Source of the DNA: Phycisphaerales bacterium
GTDB lineage: Bacteria; Planctomycetota; Phycisphaerae; Sedimentisphaerales; Anaerobacaceae
Length of the DNA stretch: 59,042 nt
Assembly (NCBI GenBank): GCA_020343675.1
Contig: CP070806.1
Coordinates: 4,304,529-4,363,570, forward strand
Reading direction: 5' to 3'
Position numbers and translations under genes: made by a program. Positions 9,372 to 18,643 of the stretch are shown here, in pieces; within the stretch, counting starts at the first letter, position 1; each line of letters begins with the position of its first letter. The notes below the pieces were generated by a model. The model was not told the origin of the DNA and searched no databases. It saw only the letters and a list, made by a program, of their open reading frames with translations.

Positions 9372-11789
9372 TTACTGAAGTGGAATTGAGACTACGTACG
9401 TTTGACCGGCTGTGGTTTCAAATTCCACGACGTTCTCTTCAGGTCTGAACGCTTCTGCCGGTTTACGGCTGGATATCACGCCCAGAGGCGCGTTTGAGCG
9501 GACTGTACACTTGTTGCCAAGCCTGGAACGAATCACACATCTGCTAAGCTGCCAGTTTTTCCACTCGATATCGACCTCGAAGCCGCCACGGGCACGCAGG
9601 CCCCTGATATGGCCGCTCCGCCAGGCCGAAGGCAGGGCCGGCAATAGATGCAGTTCTCCAGCGTGGCTTTGGAGCAACATCTCAGCGATGCCGGCGGTCC
9701 CACCGAAGTTGCCATCGATCTGGAACGGCGGATGGGCGTCGAACATATTGGGATACATTCGCTGCGGCGTCAGCAGACTGCTGAGCATTTTGTAGGCGTG
9801 ATCGCCATCCTCGAACCGGGCCCAGAAGTTGACCTTCCAGGCCATCGACCAGCCGGTACCCCCGTCGCCTCGCATTTGCAGCGATTTGCGCGCCGCCGCG
9901 AAAAGCTCGGGCGTACCGCGCTTTGTGATTTCCTTACCCGGGTGAAGACCGAACAAATGCGAGACATGTCTATGCTGGTTTTTCGGGTCGTCCTTATCTT
10001 CAAGCCACTCCTGAAGCTGGCCGTATTGCCCGATCTGATTGGGCGCGATGCGGCTTCGCAGCTCCATCAGCTTGCGACGAAAGCCCTCATCCACATCGAG
10101 GATTCTGGAAGCCTCAATGCAGTTGGTGAAAAGATCACGGATGATCTGATGGTCCATCGTCGGCCCGGCGACAAGTCCTCCGTTCTCCGGCGAATTTGAA
10201 GGCGTGCTGATGAGCCAGCCGGTCTTCGCGTCCTCGATGAGAAAATCAACAAAGAACGTGGCGGCCCCTTTCATCAGAGGATAAGCACGCGTCCGGAGAA
10301 ACTCTTTGTCACCGCCGAACGCGTAGCGCTCCCAGAGGTCCTGACACAGCCAGGCACCTCCCGTGACCCAGATGCCGTGGTTGGAGGCGTTTATCGGCGC
10401 GGTGCCGCGCCACAGGTCGGTGTTGTGGTGGAGCACCCAGCCTCGGCAGCCATAGTGGGCCCGGGCGGTCTCCCGGCCGGATTCGGCCACATCATCGAGC
10501 ATATCGAAAAGCGGTTCGTGACACTCGGAGAGGTTGGTCACTTCAACAGGCCAGTAGTTCATCTCGGTGTTGATGTTGACGGTCCACTTGCTGTCCCAGG
10601 GTGGGTCAAGCTGGTCGTTCCAGATGCCCTGGAGGTTAGCCGGCTGGGCGCCCGGACGGGAACTGGCGATCAGAAGGTACCGGCCAAACTGAAAGTAGAG
10701 TTCCATCAGCCCCGGATCATTTTGTGTGGCAAAATTTTCGATGCGTCTATCCATCGGCTGCTCCGCCGCTTCGGACGTACCCAGTTCCAGTGCGGCCCTG
10801 CGGAACAGACGGCGGTGGTCGGCAACGTGCGCCTTGCGCAAGCTGCCGTAGCTCTTGTGCGCGACGGCCCCAACGACCCGGCGACAAATCTCGGCCGGAT
10901 CTCCTGTAACATCTCTGAAGTTCCTGAAGCTCGTCGCGGCGGCCAGAACCAGCGTCACCGAGTCTGCCTTTGTGACCTCCAGGCTCTCAGCGGTAGTTGT
11001 GACGCTACCTCCCCGGGCCTGCCATCCCAGCCGGGCTTCAAACTTTAACACGCTGGGCCTTGACTCTTTTGTTCGAGCGTTCACGTACTCGCGAAGCCGA
11101 CCGCGCAGCACGAGGGCCTCGTCAACAATCAGCGTCCGAGCAGCCGGATGGGGACTGTCAAGCTCGGCGGTGAATGTCAGATGTCCCGGCTTGTCACAGG
11201 CTAAGTGGACGACAATCACCTGGTCGGGAAAGCTGGAAAAGACCTCGCGAGTGAACGTCGCACCTCCGGCGCGGTAGCGAACCGTCGCAACGCCCGAGTC
11301 GATGTCCAGCTCCCGGCGGTAATCACTGATCTGTGCGTGGCCCGAGAAGTGCAGACGCAGGTCGCCGAAGGGCTGATATTTTTCCTGCCGCAGCGGCACG
11401 CTCATCATGTGCTCCGTCGCCAGCTTCTCGGCCTGTCGCTGGTCGCCCTCGAAAAGCAGCTTGCGAACGGCCGCCAGGTATTCGACCGCTCCCTCATGGT
11501 GATATTCATGAGGCCGGCCCGTCCAGAGTGTGTCCTCGTTGAATTGCAGCCGCTCGTGCTCCGTTCCGCCAAAGTGCATTGCTCCGAGGCGCCCGTTTCC
11601 GACCGGCAACGCCTCGGTCCATTTTTGCGCGGGCTGCCGGTACCAGAGCGTCATACCGCTCCAATCTTCGGCGTCCAGGCGATTCCGACCGGCCCGACCC
11701 TCGTAATCCATCGCGCATCCGGCGACCACAAGGCAGACAGCCGCCAGGAAAAGAATTGACACCGGTGACTTGCTTCTTTTGCCCTTCAT
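9372..11789 (-). CDS. GH95 alpha-L-fucosidase-type glycoside hydrolase, lipoprotein (paralogue)
   Basis: Second GH95 enzyme, 805 aa, upstream of its paralogue and presumably co-transcribed with it. A lipoprotein signal is present (hydrophobic run ending in LVVAGC). Family motifs include [29 protein letters not shown] near residue 404, NSPENGG near 532 and [17 protein letters not shown] near 690, so the catalytic residues are retained. Compared with its neighbour it has Glu for Gln before the MNYWP motif (TEMNYWP versus VQMNYWP) and a different loop before SPEN, which suggests different substrate preference. The ATG at 11789 follows an AAGGAG-type site. It lies 24 nt after the orphan gene upstream. 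Confidence 0.93.
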   Translation of the reverse strand: MKGKRSKSPVSILFLAAVCLVVAGCAMDYEGRAGRNRLDAEDWSGMTLWYRQPAQKWTEALPVGNGRLGAMHFGGTEHERLQFNEDTLWTGRPHEYHHEGAVEYLAAVRKLLFEGDQRQAEKLATEHMMSVPLRQEKYQPFGDLRLHFSGHAQISDYRRELDIDSGVATVRYRAGGATFTREVFSSFPDQVIVVHLACDKPGHLTFTAELDSPHPAARTLIVDEALVLRGRLREYVNARTKESRPSVLKFEARLGWQARGGSVTTTAESLEVTKADSVTLVLAAATSFRNFRDVTGDPAEICRRVVGAVAHKSYGSLRKAHVADHRRLFRRAALELGTSEAAEQPMDRRIENFATQNDPGLMELYFQFGRYLLIASSRPGAQPANLQGIWNDQLDPPWDSKWTVNINTEMNYWPVEVTNLSECHEPLFDMLDDVAESGRETARAHYGCRGWVLHHNTDLWRGTAPINASNHGIWVTGGAWLCQDLWERYAFGGDKEFLRTRAYPLMKGAATFFVDFLIEDAKTGWLISTPSNSPENGGLVAGPTMDHQIIRDLFTNCIEASRILDVDEGFRRKLMELRSRIAPNQIGQYGQLQEWLEDKDDPKNQHRHVSHLFGLHPGKEITKRGTPELFAAARKSLQMRGDGGTGWSMAWKVNFWARFEDGDHAYKMLSSLLTPQRMYPNMFDAHPPFQIDGNFGGTAGIAEMLLQSHAGELHLLPALPSAWRSGHIRGLRARGGFEVDIEWKNWQLSRCVIRSRLGNKCTVRSNAPLGVISSRKPAEAFRPEENVVEFETTAGQTYVVSIPLQ

Positions 11790-11813
11790 GCCGACTCCTT
11801 GGAACTATAGACT

Positions 11814-13106
11814 TCAGTTCAACGTTTGAGGGTTTTGCAGCAGGTGCTGCGCGTACTCCGGAAACGCACGTGCCACGCTCTCCACGGTCGTGCGCTCGAC
11901 GCGATACGTGGCTTCCTGCTGTAGAACCGCCCCGTCGATTTGCCTTTGCTCGTTGAGAAACACCTGTTCGGAGAAGCCTCGCCCGTCCAGAAACTTCAGT
12001 TCGAAGACATAGGCAGCGTCTTTGGCGGCCTCGATTTGGGAGACGAACGTCGGGGTGATCGTACCGTCTGCCTCGATAACATCCACGAGGATTTCTTTCC
12101 TGCTGCCCTCGAGCACTTGTCTCAGGACCCGGTCGAGCAAAACATCCGGTATTGCCGCACGCCCGAGACGATAGCGTTCTTCTTCGGGCCTGGCGCCGGA
12201 TTTCCTGGCGGTCATGATTCCGGCCTTGTCCCGGGCCAGCTCCGTGATAGTTCTGCCCGCGCGGCTACTGGTCCGGCTCCTGTAATCAAACTCCTCGAGA
12301 TCTCTGCTGCACTGAAAGACCGTTCTCTCTTCCCGAGCATCAGGCCCTCTGATATACGCCAAACCTGCCGTCTGTATATTCCATTGGGTGTCTGTGTCAG
12401 AGTCTATCGGTCCGTCCGCGGTGAACCCGATGGGCTGTCCTTTGGAATCCTTGATCCAGTAGAAGTTTCGTCCGCCTTGGTTGTCCAGGCCGTGACTCTT
12501 GAGTTCATTTATGATCTGGGCGCCGGCCTCAAGCCGTCGATTCTCTCTGAAATCCAGACTCGCGACGATACGCTTGAAGGTCCCTTCGGCCAAATCGGCG
12601 TTGCCCGCGATCTGGCGCAGCTCGATATCAAGCTGACGGTCACCCGGTAGGGCGGTCGTTCCAAAGAACACGTCGAGGAAGATGTCCGACCTCTCTATAT
12701 GTGCCCAGTTAATTGTCAGCGAAGCTACTTGTATTTGACCCGCCTTGACAACCGCGCCATCAATCTCTGACGCCCGCTGCTCGAAGCGCACCTTGTGTGA
12801 CGCCGGCTCGGCGGCCAACAGGTACCGGCAGTGGGCCTGGGCAGTGGGTTTGCCCGAACGCAGGGCGAAGAGGCTCCTTACGGCGAAGGTGTTTTCCCGA
12901 AATTCCCATTGTTCTTCACTGTGCCAGCCGTTGCCCGAGGGCATGGATACCGATAATTCTTCGCAAGGCAGCTCGATAGGCTCGGAGAGCGAGACCGCGG
13001 ATTTCAAGCCAACTACAAGGCGCGCCGTCAGCAGCGCCAAAACAAAAAGGCCCAGAAGGGCCATCTTATCGCCCCCAAATTTCTTGAATCGGTACGTTTC
13101 GCCCAT
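11814..13106 (-). CDS. Unknown exported or membrane-anchored protein
   Basis: I do not recognise a family. The product is about 430 aa. A short basic stretch (YRFKKFGGDK) is followed by one hydrophobic segment (MALLGLFVLALL), so it is probably anchored by its N-terminus with the rest in the periplasm. The remainder is rich in beta-forming and charged residues with no cysteine pairs or obvious catalytic motif. Starts are ambiguous: ATG 13145, 13118, 13106 and 13064 are all in frame. 13106 keeps the basic residues before the hydrophobic run, while 13064 has the best purine-rich site (GGGGGC). It heads the GH95 gene pair, 24 nt upstream, so a role in the same envelope process is possible but only inferred. 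Confidence 0.6.
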   Translation of the reverse strand: MGETYRFKKFGGDKMALLGLFVLALLTARLVVGLKSAVSLSEPIELPCEELSVSMPSGNGWHSEEQWEFRENTFAVRSLFALRSGKPTAQAHCRYLLAAEPASHKVRFEQRASEIDGAVVKAGQIQVASLTINWAHIERSDIFLDVFFGTTALPGDRQLDIELRQIAGNADLAEGTFKRIVASLDFRENRRLEAGAQIINELKSHGLDNQGGRNFYWIKDSKGQPIGFTADGPIDSDTDTQWNIQTAGLAYIRGPDAREERTVFQCSRDLEEFDYRSRTSSRAGRTITELARDKAGIMTARKSGARPEEERYRLGRAAIPDVLLDRVLRQVLEGSRKEILVDVIEADGTITPTFVSQIEAAKDAAYVFELKFLDGRGFSEQVFLNEQRQIDGAVLQQEATYRVERTTVESVARAFPEYAQHLLQNPQTLN

Positions 13107-13254
13107 ATGTGCGGCCATAGTAGCCGATAGTCCAACGTCTGGCAAGCTCGGCCCCGGCGTCCGAGCTGGTCCCTCGGGTCGAGAGAGCGCGGATCACCCG
13201 TGGAGGTTATTTTGTTCATGGCCGAATAATTCATATATTTTGTGAAAGGGTCCC

Positions 13255-13292
13255 CTCGATTGCCGATTGAAAATCGCAAATCGCCAATCGAG
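13255..13292. repeat. Imperfect palindrome before the PilZ gene
   Basis: 13255-13262 (CTCGATTG) pairs perfectly with 13285-13292, and after one C-C mismatch 13264-13268 (CGATT) pairs with 13279-13283. It ends 11 bases before the GGAGG site of the PilZ gene. It may be an operator, an RNA hairpin, or a member of a GATT/AATC-type intergenic repeat family. Confidence 0.5.
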
Positions 13293-13312
13293 AATTCTGT
13301 TTGGAGGTTGAC

Positions 13313-14161
13313 ATGAACGAAGTAATGACGCCGCGCGGAGTAGAACCCGGAAAAATCCTTCAAATCGCCCTCGAAAAGAAGGTGCCTGCCATCATGTCGT
13401 ATCTATCCAAACAGAAGTGGCACGTTGCGAAGGTGGTTCTGGCCGAGCTTGTCGGAGACCGGCTCAGCGTTGAAAGCATGGCCCCGCGGAAAAGGCAGCG
13501 TCCCATAAACATCCGAGTGGGCCAGCCTGTCGGCATCTCATTCAAGTACGAATATGGCAAGTTCGTATTCGATACGACCGTGGTGGGGCTTGAGCCGTCG
13601 CGCAACCCGGCAGACCATCGAGAGGGCGGCGGAACGATAATCCTCACGGTGCCGGACAAGATCGAGGTGGTCCAGAGGAGAAGCTACTTCCGTGTCAGCG
13701 TTCCCGAATCGCTGAAGGTAAAAGTGCTGCTGTGGCATCGCAGCGGCAAGCGCGAACAGAGAAGCCACGTACACGATGGGGCGGAAGAAATCCACAACGG
13801 AGCCCCAGGTCGCTTGGTGGACATCTCAGCCGGCGGCGCACAGGTGGTCGTGCCTGTCGGCGCTTCCGGAGAGAATCCTCCGGGGCAAGAAGGGAACTTC
13901 AATAAGGGGCAGTTTGTCGGCATGCGATTTACGCCGCTGCCCTATGAAACGCCACTGGTGCTCAGCGCCCAGATCAGAAACGTCCTGCCCACTGCGGATG
14001 GCGAAAACGCCTCACTCGGGTTGCAGATTGTCGGATTGGAGGCAAGCCCCGAAGGCCGGGAGGTTCTGACGCGGCTTATTGGTGTCGTCGAGCAATATTA
14101 TCAGATCAACCAATCCGGCGCCAAGCAGAAGGATGCACACCCGGTCTCCGACGCCGTATAG
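13313..14161 (+). CDS. PilZ-domain protein (YcgR-like), probable c-di-GMP receptor
   Basis: Cytoplasmic protein expected to bind cyclic di-GMP. Residues about 1-110 resemble the beta-barrel N-domain found before PilZ in YcgR-type proteins. The PilZ domain follows, with the ligand motif QRRSYFRV (Arg-x3-Arg) near residue 120 and the second motif LVDISAGGA (D/N-x-S-x-x-G) near 170. ATG 13313 has GGAGG at 13303-13307. There is no adjacent flagellar or pilus operon, so the output is unknown. Given the prepilin-like genes elsewhere in the window, surface-appendage or secretion control is one possibility. It is flanked by opposite-strand genes, so it is probably its own transcript. Confidence 0.88.
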   Translation: MNEVMTPRGVEPGKILQIALEKKVPAIMSYLSKQKWHVAKVVLAELVGDRLSVESMAPRKRQRPINIRVGQPVGISFKYEYGKFVFDTTVVGLEPSRNPADHREGGGTIILTVPDKIEVVQRRSYFRVSVPESLKVKVLLWHRSGKREQRSHVHDGAEEIHNGAPGRLVDISAGGAQVVVPVGASGENPPGQEGNFNKGQFVGMRFTPLPYETPLVLSAQIRNVLPTADGENASLGLQIVGLEASPEGREVLTRLIGVVEQYYQINQSGAKQKDAHPVSDAV

Positions 14162-14182
14162 CAGGCGCTATCGGCGGTCCCG

Positions 14183-15181
14183 TCAGCAAGCGCTGCCGTC
14201 CTTTCGGCCGGCGGGGCTCTGCTCGGCAACCGCCAGAGTGGAGTTGGGCCGGGCCGCCGGAACAAGATCCCCCTCATCACGGACTGACTTGAACCTCCAT
14301 TTCGCAGGCAGGTGCGAAACCAGGACCCTGAAGTAGAGCCACTTCCCGAAGCTGGTCGCCGCAAAGCCGCAGAAAATGACCACCAGAGCAGCTTGTATGT
14401 TCCATATGACGAAAGCCAGCAGCAGCAACACTCTGATGAGATACGCGAACGGTTTCTTGCCCCTGAGATACTGATTCAGAATGTGCGGATACCGGATCCT
14501 GCTGACCATCAGTATCGATATCCCCAAGGCCACGAGAGGAAGAATATACAGGATGGCATCAAGCGTCTGGAGTTTCTCCTGATGGAGTATGATGAGGCTG
14601 ACGATGACGCCCGCAGCGGCCGGCGTCGGCAGGCCTATGAAGCTCATGTGGGCGGATTCGTCCTCTTCGTTCTCGACGTTGAATCTGGCCAGGCGAATGG
14701 CCGCGCAGCTCATATAGGCGGCCGCCGCCAGCCACACTGAGCGATGCACAAAACTGCCTTCACCAAAGCCGATTGAGTTCAGATTGTGCTCCAGGGTTTT
14801 GAGCATCAAAAACGCCGGCGCCACGCCGAAGCTGATAATGTCGCAGAGGCTGTCGAGCTGACCGCCGAAGCTGGAGGTACTCTTGACCTTTCGGGCGAGC
14901 CGGCCGTCGAGCATATCGGCAATCATGGCCACCAGGATCATATAGCCGGCCATCGCGAAATAAGTGGTGGATCCGAACGTAAAGAAGGGTATTTGTGAAT
15001 CTGCAGAAGCCGCGTCTGCGCTGAGTTCTGCGCCTTTGCTGGCGAAAATAATCGCGGTAAAGCCGCAAACCCCGTTGAGAGTGGTAATCAGTGAGGGCAA
15101 AATCGCAATGTACTTTAACCTCTGCCTGCGCACCCGCCGGAGCAGCCTTTTGCCCGCCGCTTCAGTCTTAACTCTGGCCAT
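14183..15181 (-). CDS. pssA: CDP-diacylglycerol--serine O-phosphatidyltransferase
   Basis: Integral membrane enzyme making phosphatidylserine from CDP-diacylglycerol and serine. The CDP-alcohol phosphotransferase signature DGx2ARx8Gx3Dx3D is exact: DGRLARKVKSTSSFGGQLD followed by SLCD, near residues 95-117. At least six hydrophobic segments surround it. At 332 aa it is longer than the minimal type, with a basic N-terminus (KRLLRRVRRQRLK) and a polar C-terminal tail. Its start overlaps the psd stop by 14 nt, so the two consecutive steps of phosphatidylethanolamine synthesis are translationally coupled. Confidence 0.95.
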   Translation of the reverse strand: MARVKTEAAGKRLLRRVRRQRLKYIAILPSLITTLNGVCGFTAIIFASKGAELSADAASADSQIPFFTFGSTTYFAMAGYMILVAMIADMLDGRLARKVKSTSSFGGQLDSLCDIISFGVAPAFLMLKTLEHNLNSIGFGEGSFVHRSVWLAAAAYMSCAAIRLARFNVENEEDESAHMSFIGLPTPAAAGVIVSLIILHQEKLQTLDAILYILPLVALGISILMVSRIRYPHILNQYLRGKKPFAYLIRVLLLLAFVIWNIQAALVVIFCGFAATSFGKWLYFRVLVSHLPAKWRFKSVRDEGDLVPAARPNSTLAVAEQSPAGRKDGSAC

Positions 15182-15878
15182 CTGTCGTGTCTCGAATCTC
15201 GTATTTTATCAACGCCGTTTGCCCCGCTTTGACCTTATCGCCTATTCGGACGAGGCACTTAACGTCCTCTCGGGCGGGCACGTACAGTTCCGTTCTGGAC
15301 CCGAACTTTATCATCCCGAACTTTTCACCGCCAGCCAATTCTCTTCCGGCCGCCGTCTGGCAGACGATGCGCCGGGCAATCGCCCCGCTGATTTGCCGGA
15401 CGATCAGCCTGTCGGGCGGATTGTCCATTCGGACCAAACTCAGCTCGTTGGATTCATTGACCCGCCCCGATTCGGGATTCATGGCGTTCTTGTACCGGCC
15501 TTTTTTGTAGTTGATTGTCTCGACCTTTACCTTGCACGGGGCCCGATTGATGTGGACGTCGAAAATGCTCAGGAATATCCCTATGCGCAGGACCGGGCCC
15601 ATGATGAAGCTGTTTGCCTCGACCTGCTCGACGTCGGTAATCCGGCCGTCGGCCGGTGCCAACAACAAAGTGGTGTCCGATGGGCAGCTGCGTTCGGGGT
15701 CGCGGAAAAACATCAGGGCCCATATCAAGATGGCGGCCAGGACGCCTTCGGCCGAGAGAATCGCCCAGCGCGGAAACCATGACATCGCGCCCAGCGGCAG
15801 GACAACCATGACCGCGACCACTATCGCCGGATAGACAGCCACCTGCGGCCAACCATATCTGGTCAGGGGGATTCTCAT
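15168..15878 (-). CDS. psd: Phosphatidylserine decarboxylase proenzyme
   Basis: Converts phosphatidylserine to phosphatidylethanolamine at the inner membrane. It is the short PSD-A type, 236 aa. Two hydrophobic segments occupy residues about 12-55. The autocleavage site is the Gly-Ser of MIKFGSRTELYVP near residue 190; the Ser becomes the pyruvoyl group of the alpha chain. The motif APADGRIT near 83 is conserved in the family. A good promoter ends 8 bases before the ATG, so the message may be nearly leaderless. The gene overlaps pssA by 14 nt. Confidence 0.95.
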   Translation of the reverse strand: MRIPLTRYGWPQVAVYPAIVVAVMVVLPLGAMSWFPRWAILSAEGVLAAILIWALMFFRDPERSCPSDTTLLLAPADGRITDVEQVEANSFIMGPVLRIGIFLSIFDVHINRAPCKVKVETINYKKGRYKNAMNPESGRVNESNELSLVRMDNPPDRLIVRQISGAIARRIVCQTAAGRELAGGEKFGMIKFGSRTELYVPAREDVKCLVRIGDKVKAGQTALIKYEIRDTTDGQS

Positions 15879-15886
15879 AAGAGAAT

Positions 15887-15915
15887 ATGATAATCTCTGC
15901 GCGGCGGATAATCAA
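15887..15915 (-). promoter_or_regulatory. Sigma-70-type promoter of psd-pssA
   Basis: On the minus strand the -35 is TTGATT (15915-15910), the spacer is 17 bases and the -10 is TATCAT (15892-15887). The ATG of psd is at 15878, so transcription should begin within about 1-3 bases of it. Confidence 0.55.
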
Positions 15916-15966
15916 CCTCAGAAGTGGGCCGGCCGGCGGCGTTCGCAATATCGAAAGAAGCGCATG

Positions 15967-15997
15967 AAAAAAAGGCCGACCCTGTGGGTATCGGCCT
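15967..15997 (-). terminator. Intrinsic terminator, minus strand
   Basis: Stem 15973-15979 (AGGCCGA) with 15991-15997, plus an inner CCC/GGG pair with a TGT loop. Read on the minus strand it is followed by seven T (15973-15967). The only minus-strand template upstream is the gene-poor region to about 16250, so it may end a small RNA or block antisense reading into psd. Confidence 0.65.
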
Positions 15998-16313
15998 CTT
16001 TGAAGGAGGGTGATGACGCATGATTTCGTTCTCACCACCGCCTGCCGTCCATGGCAGGCTGATTTGCCCCGGGCAAGGACTTATCTGAACGGCCTGTCAT
16101 GTGCTTCTATACATATAGACGCAGAACCACCCAAAAAGTTACAGGCTTTTTCACAATTTCCCCAAAGTTTGCAAAAAACCTCGTTTGGCTGCCGCCAAGG
16201 CCTGGTCTATCCGCACCTTGACGGCATCGGAAAAAGTCGATAAGCTCATGCGCGCATTGCGTGATGCGTGTTGAGTCAAAGGACTGCGCACGGTGCAATA
16301 CGAGATACGATTT
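15998..16313 (-). ncRNA. Gene-poor region, possible small RNA on the minus strand
   Basis: No convincing coding sequence is seen. The strong minus-strand terminator at 15967-15997 implies a transcript entering from this side. A further hairpin (GCCTGCC/GGCAGGC) lies near 16047-16066, and an AT-rich TATATGTATAGA stretch near 16108-16119 could be a -10 region. No match to tmRNA, RNase P, SRP or 6S RNA was recognised. A stop-free stretch of about 50 codons on the plus strand (16122-16271, ending KLMRALRDAC) has no start codon and may be a gene remnant. Confidence 0.25.
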
Positions 16314-16826
16314 ATGCAAGGACGAAACGTTATCCGGGCGGTTCTGTTTGTTGTGTTCTTCAGCATTGGCACGGCCGCGCTGAGCAGCTCTATCCTCTGC
16401 GACGACCTGGTTCGGTACTATCAGAACAAGGAACTGCTGACCGAAGCGCAGGAATCCCTGAATCGGCTCAGGTCCCTCAACGACGAGTACGATATCCTGC
16501 TCAACAGGCTAAAAGAGGATCCTAATCTTATTGTCGAGCGTCTGGCCCCGGCGACGCTTGGCCCCGATCCCAATCTGCACGATCCAAACACAGTTTATCC
16601 AAGGGCCACGGCCGAGCAATTGGCCGCCGCTCGCAGGGCCTTGATGACCGACACGAACGAATCGACCCGCGGTCGAGCGCCGGCGCAGGCTATGCCGCGG
16701 TGGCTCAGCCGGTGCAGCGAGCCTCGACGACGGATCATGCTTTTTGTCTGCGGCGTTGTCCTGATCCTGACGTCCTTTGTTTGCTTCAGACCGCCGAAGC
16801 AGACTGTTGAGAATACCGACGCATGA
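16314..16826 (+). CDS. Septum-formation-initiator-like (FtsL/DivIC-type) membrane protein
   Basis: Small membrane protein, 170 aa. A hydrophobic segment at residues about 6-25 is followed by a coiled-coil stretch (KELLTEAQESLNRLRSL) and then LKEDPNLIVERLAPATLG, which resembles the DPxxIExxAR end of DivIC/FtsB proteins. Unlike that family it carries a second hydrophobic segment near the C-terminus (MLFVCGVVLILTSFVCF), after a poorly conserved linker. ATG 16314 is preferred over the GTG at 16293; neither has a strong ribosome-binding site. It precedes glnS by 83 nt. A cell-division role is inferred from architecture only. Confidence 0.6.
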   Translation: MQGRNVIRAVLFVVFFSIGTAALSSSILCDDLVRYYQNKELLTEAQESLNRLRSLNDEYDILLNRLKEDPNLIVERLAPATLGPDPNLHDPNTVYPRATAEQLAAARRALMTDTNESTRGRAPAQAMPRWLSRCSEPRRRIMLFVCGVVLILTSFVCFRPPKQTVENTDA

Positions 16827-16909
16827 AAGCGTCTGCGATTGTATAATCCCCGTGAATTTGTTACCCTGGTGCGAGGCAAGGGGCACGGGCCCCTCTTTGG
16901 TGGATAAGA

Positions 16910-18610
16910 ATGCTGAGCAAGAAAGACGAAAATACCAGACTCGATTTTATTCGGCAAATTGTTGCCGAGGACCTCAAGACGAACAAGTGGAACGGGCGCG
17001 TGGTGACGCGATTTCCGCCGGAGCCAAACGGCTATCTGCATATCGGACACGCCAAGAGCATCTGCCTGAATTTCGGTATCGCAGCCGAGTTCGGCGGTCG
17101 ATGCCACCTGCGATTCGACGATACCAATCCCGAGAAAGAGGAGCAGGAGTACGTAGACTCGATCATCGAGGACGTTCACTGGCTCGGCTGGGACTGGGGC
17201 GAGCATCTCTACTACGGATCGGACTACTTCGAGCAGATGTTCGAGTACGCGGTCCGGCTTGTCGAAAAGGGCAAGGCGTATGTTTGCGACCTGACCGCCG
17301 AGCAGACGCGCCAGTACCGCGGCACGCTCACCGAGCCGGGAACCGAAAGCCCCTTCCGCAACCGTTCGATCGAAGAGAATCTGGAGCTGCTCGAGCGAAT
17401 GAGGGCGGGCGAATTCCCGGACGGCTCGCGCACACTGCGGGCGAAAATTGACATGGCGCACCCCAATCTGAATATGCGCGACCCGGTGATGTATCGCATC
17501 GTGCACGCGGCTCATCATCGGACCGGCGAGAAATGGTGCATCTATCCGATGTACGACTGGGCGCACGGGCTCGAAGACTGCGTCGAACGAATTACGCATT
17601 CGGTGTGCACGCTGGAATTCGAGAATCACCGGCCCTTATATGACTGGTTCCTCGATGAGCTGGGTGTCTATCACCCTCAGCAGATAGAATTTGCCCGACT
17701 GAATCTGACCTACACTGTGATGAGCAAGCGACGCCTGCTGCAACTGGTCCAGGAAGGGCTGGTCGGCGACTGGGACGATCCGAGGATGCCGACCATCAGC
17801 GGCTTCCGCCGGCGTGGTTATTCGCCCGAGGCAATTCGGGAATTCTGCAAGCGCATCGGTGTCAATAAGTTCAACAGCACCGTGGATATCGCACTTCTGG
17901 AGCACTGCCTTCGGGAGAACTTGAACAAGACATCCCCGCGGGTCATGGCGGTGCTTCGGCCCCTCAAAGTGGTCATCGACAATTATCCCGAGGGCCAGGT
18001 CGAAGAGCTTGACGCGGTCAATAATCCCGAAGACCCTGCGGCCGGCACGCGGAAGGTTCCCTTCTCGCGAGAGCTGTACATCGAACGGGAAGACTTCATG
18101 GAAGAGCCGCCGAAGAAATTTTTCCGTTTGGCGCCCGGCCGGGAGGTTCGACTGCGCTACGCGTATTTTGTCACCTGCACGGATGTTGTCAAAGACGCCA
18201 AGGGCGAGGTGGCGGAGCTGCACTGCACTTACGACCCTGCCACGCGCGGCGGCGACGCCCCCGACGGGCGAAAGGTCAAATCCACGCTGCACTGGGTCTG
18301 CGCCGAGCGCTCGCTCGAAGCCGAAGTCCGCCTCTACGACCATCTATTTACCAAGGAAAACCCGGATGACGTCGCTGAGGGCATGGATTTCAAATCCAAC
18401 CTGAATCCGAACTCGCTGGAGGTTCTGACCTCATGCAAAGTGGAGCCGTCTCTGGCGGAGGCGAAGCCGTTGAGCCGCCATCAATTCGAGAGACTGGGTT
18501 ATTTCTGCGTCGATCCCGACAGCTCTGAAGGCAGGCTCGTCTTTAACCGGACAGCGACGTTGCGCGACACATGGGCGAAAATCCAGAAGGCTCAGGAAAG
18601 GCGTAAATAA
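16910..18610 (+). CDS. glnS: Glutaminyl-tRNA synthetase
   Basis: Charges tRNA-Gln with glutamine. It is a class I synthetase with [15 protein letters not shown] (HIGH) near residue 37 and VMSKRRL (KMSKS equivalent) near 270. The C-terminal anticodon-binding beta-barrels are full length (566 aa; Escherichia coli has 554). With gltX at 29352 the window encodes both enzymes, so direct charging of tRNA-Gln is expected rather than dependence on amidotransferase. The ATG at 16910 follows a GGTGG site. Confidence 0.96.
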   Translation: MLSKKDENTRLDFIRQIVAEDLKTNKWNGRVVTRFPPEPNGYLHIGHAKSICLNFGIAAEFGGRCHLRFDDTNPEKEEQEYVDSIIEDVHWLGWDWGEHLYYGSDYFEQMFEYAVRLVEKGKAYVCDLTAEQTRQYRGTLTEPGTESPFRNRSIEENLELLERMRAGEFPDGSRTLRAKIDMAHPNLNMRDPVMYRIVHAAHHRTGEKWCIYPMYDWAHGLEDCVERITHSVCTLEFENHRPLYDWFLDELGVYHPQQIEFARLNLTYTVMSKRRLLQLVQEGLVGDWDDPRMPTISGFRRRGYSPEAIREFCKRIGVNKFNSTVDIALLEHCLRENLNKTSPRVMAVLRPLKVVIDNYPEGQVEELDAVNNPEDPAAGTRKVPFSRELYIEREDFMEEPPKKFFRLAPGREVRLRYAYFVTCTDVVKDAKGEVAELHCTYDPATRGGDAPDGRKVKSTLHWVCAERSLEAEVRLYDHLFTKENPDDVAEGMDFKSNLNPNSLEVLTSCKVEPSLAEAKPLSRHQFERLGYFCVDPDSSEGRLVFNRTATLRDTWAKIQKAQERRK

Positions 18611-18643
18611 GACCGGCCGTCATGGGCTGCAGTGGTATATATC

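Noticed and set aside
16010..16243. Possible 77-codon gene with GGAGG upstream
   Set aside because: Spacing from GGAGG to the GTG is only about three bases, composition is not protein-like, and the region overlaps hairpins.
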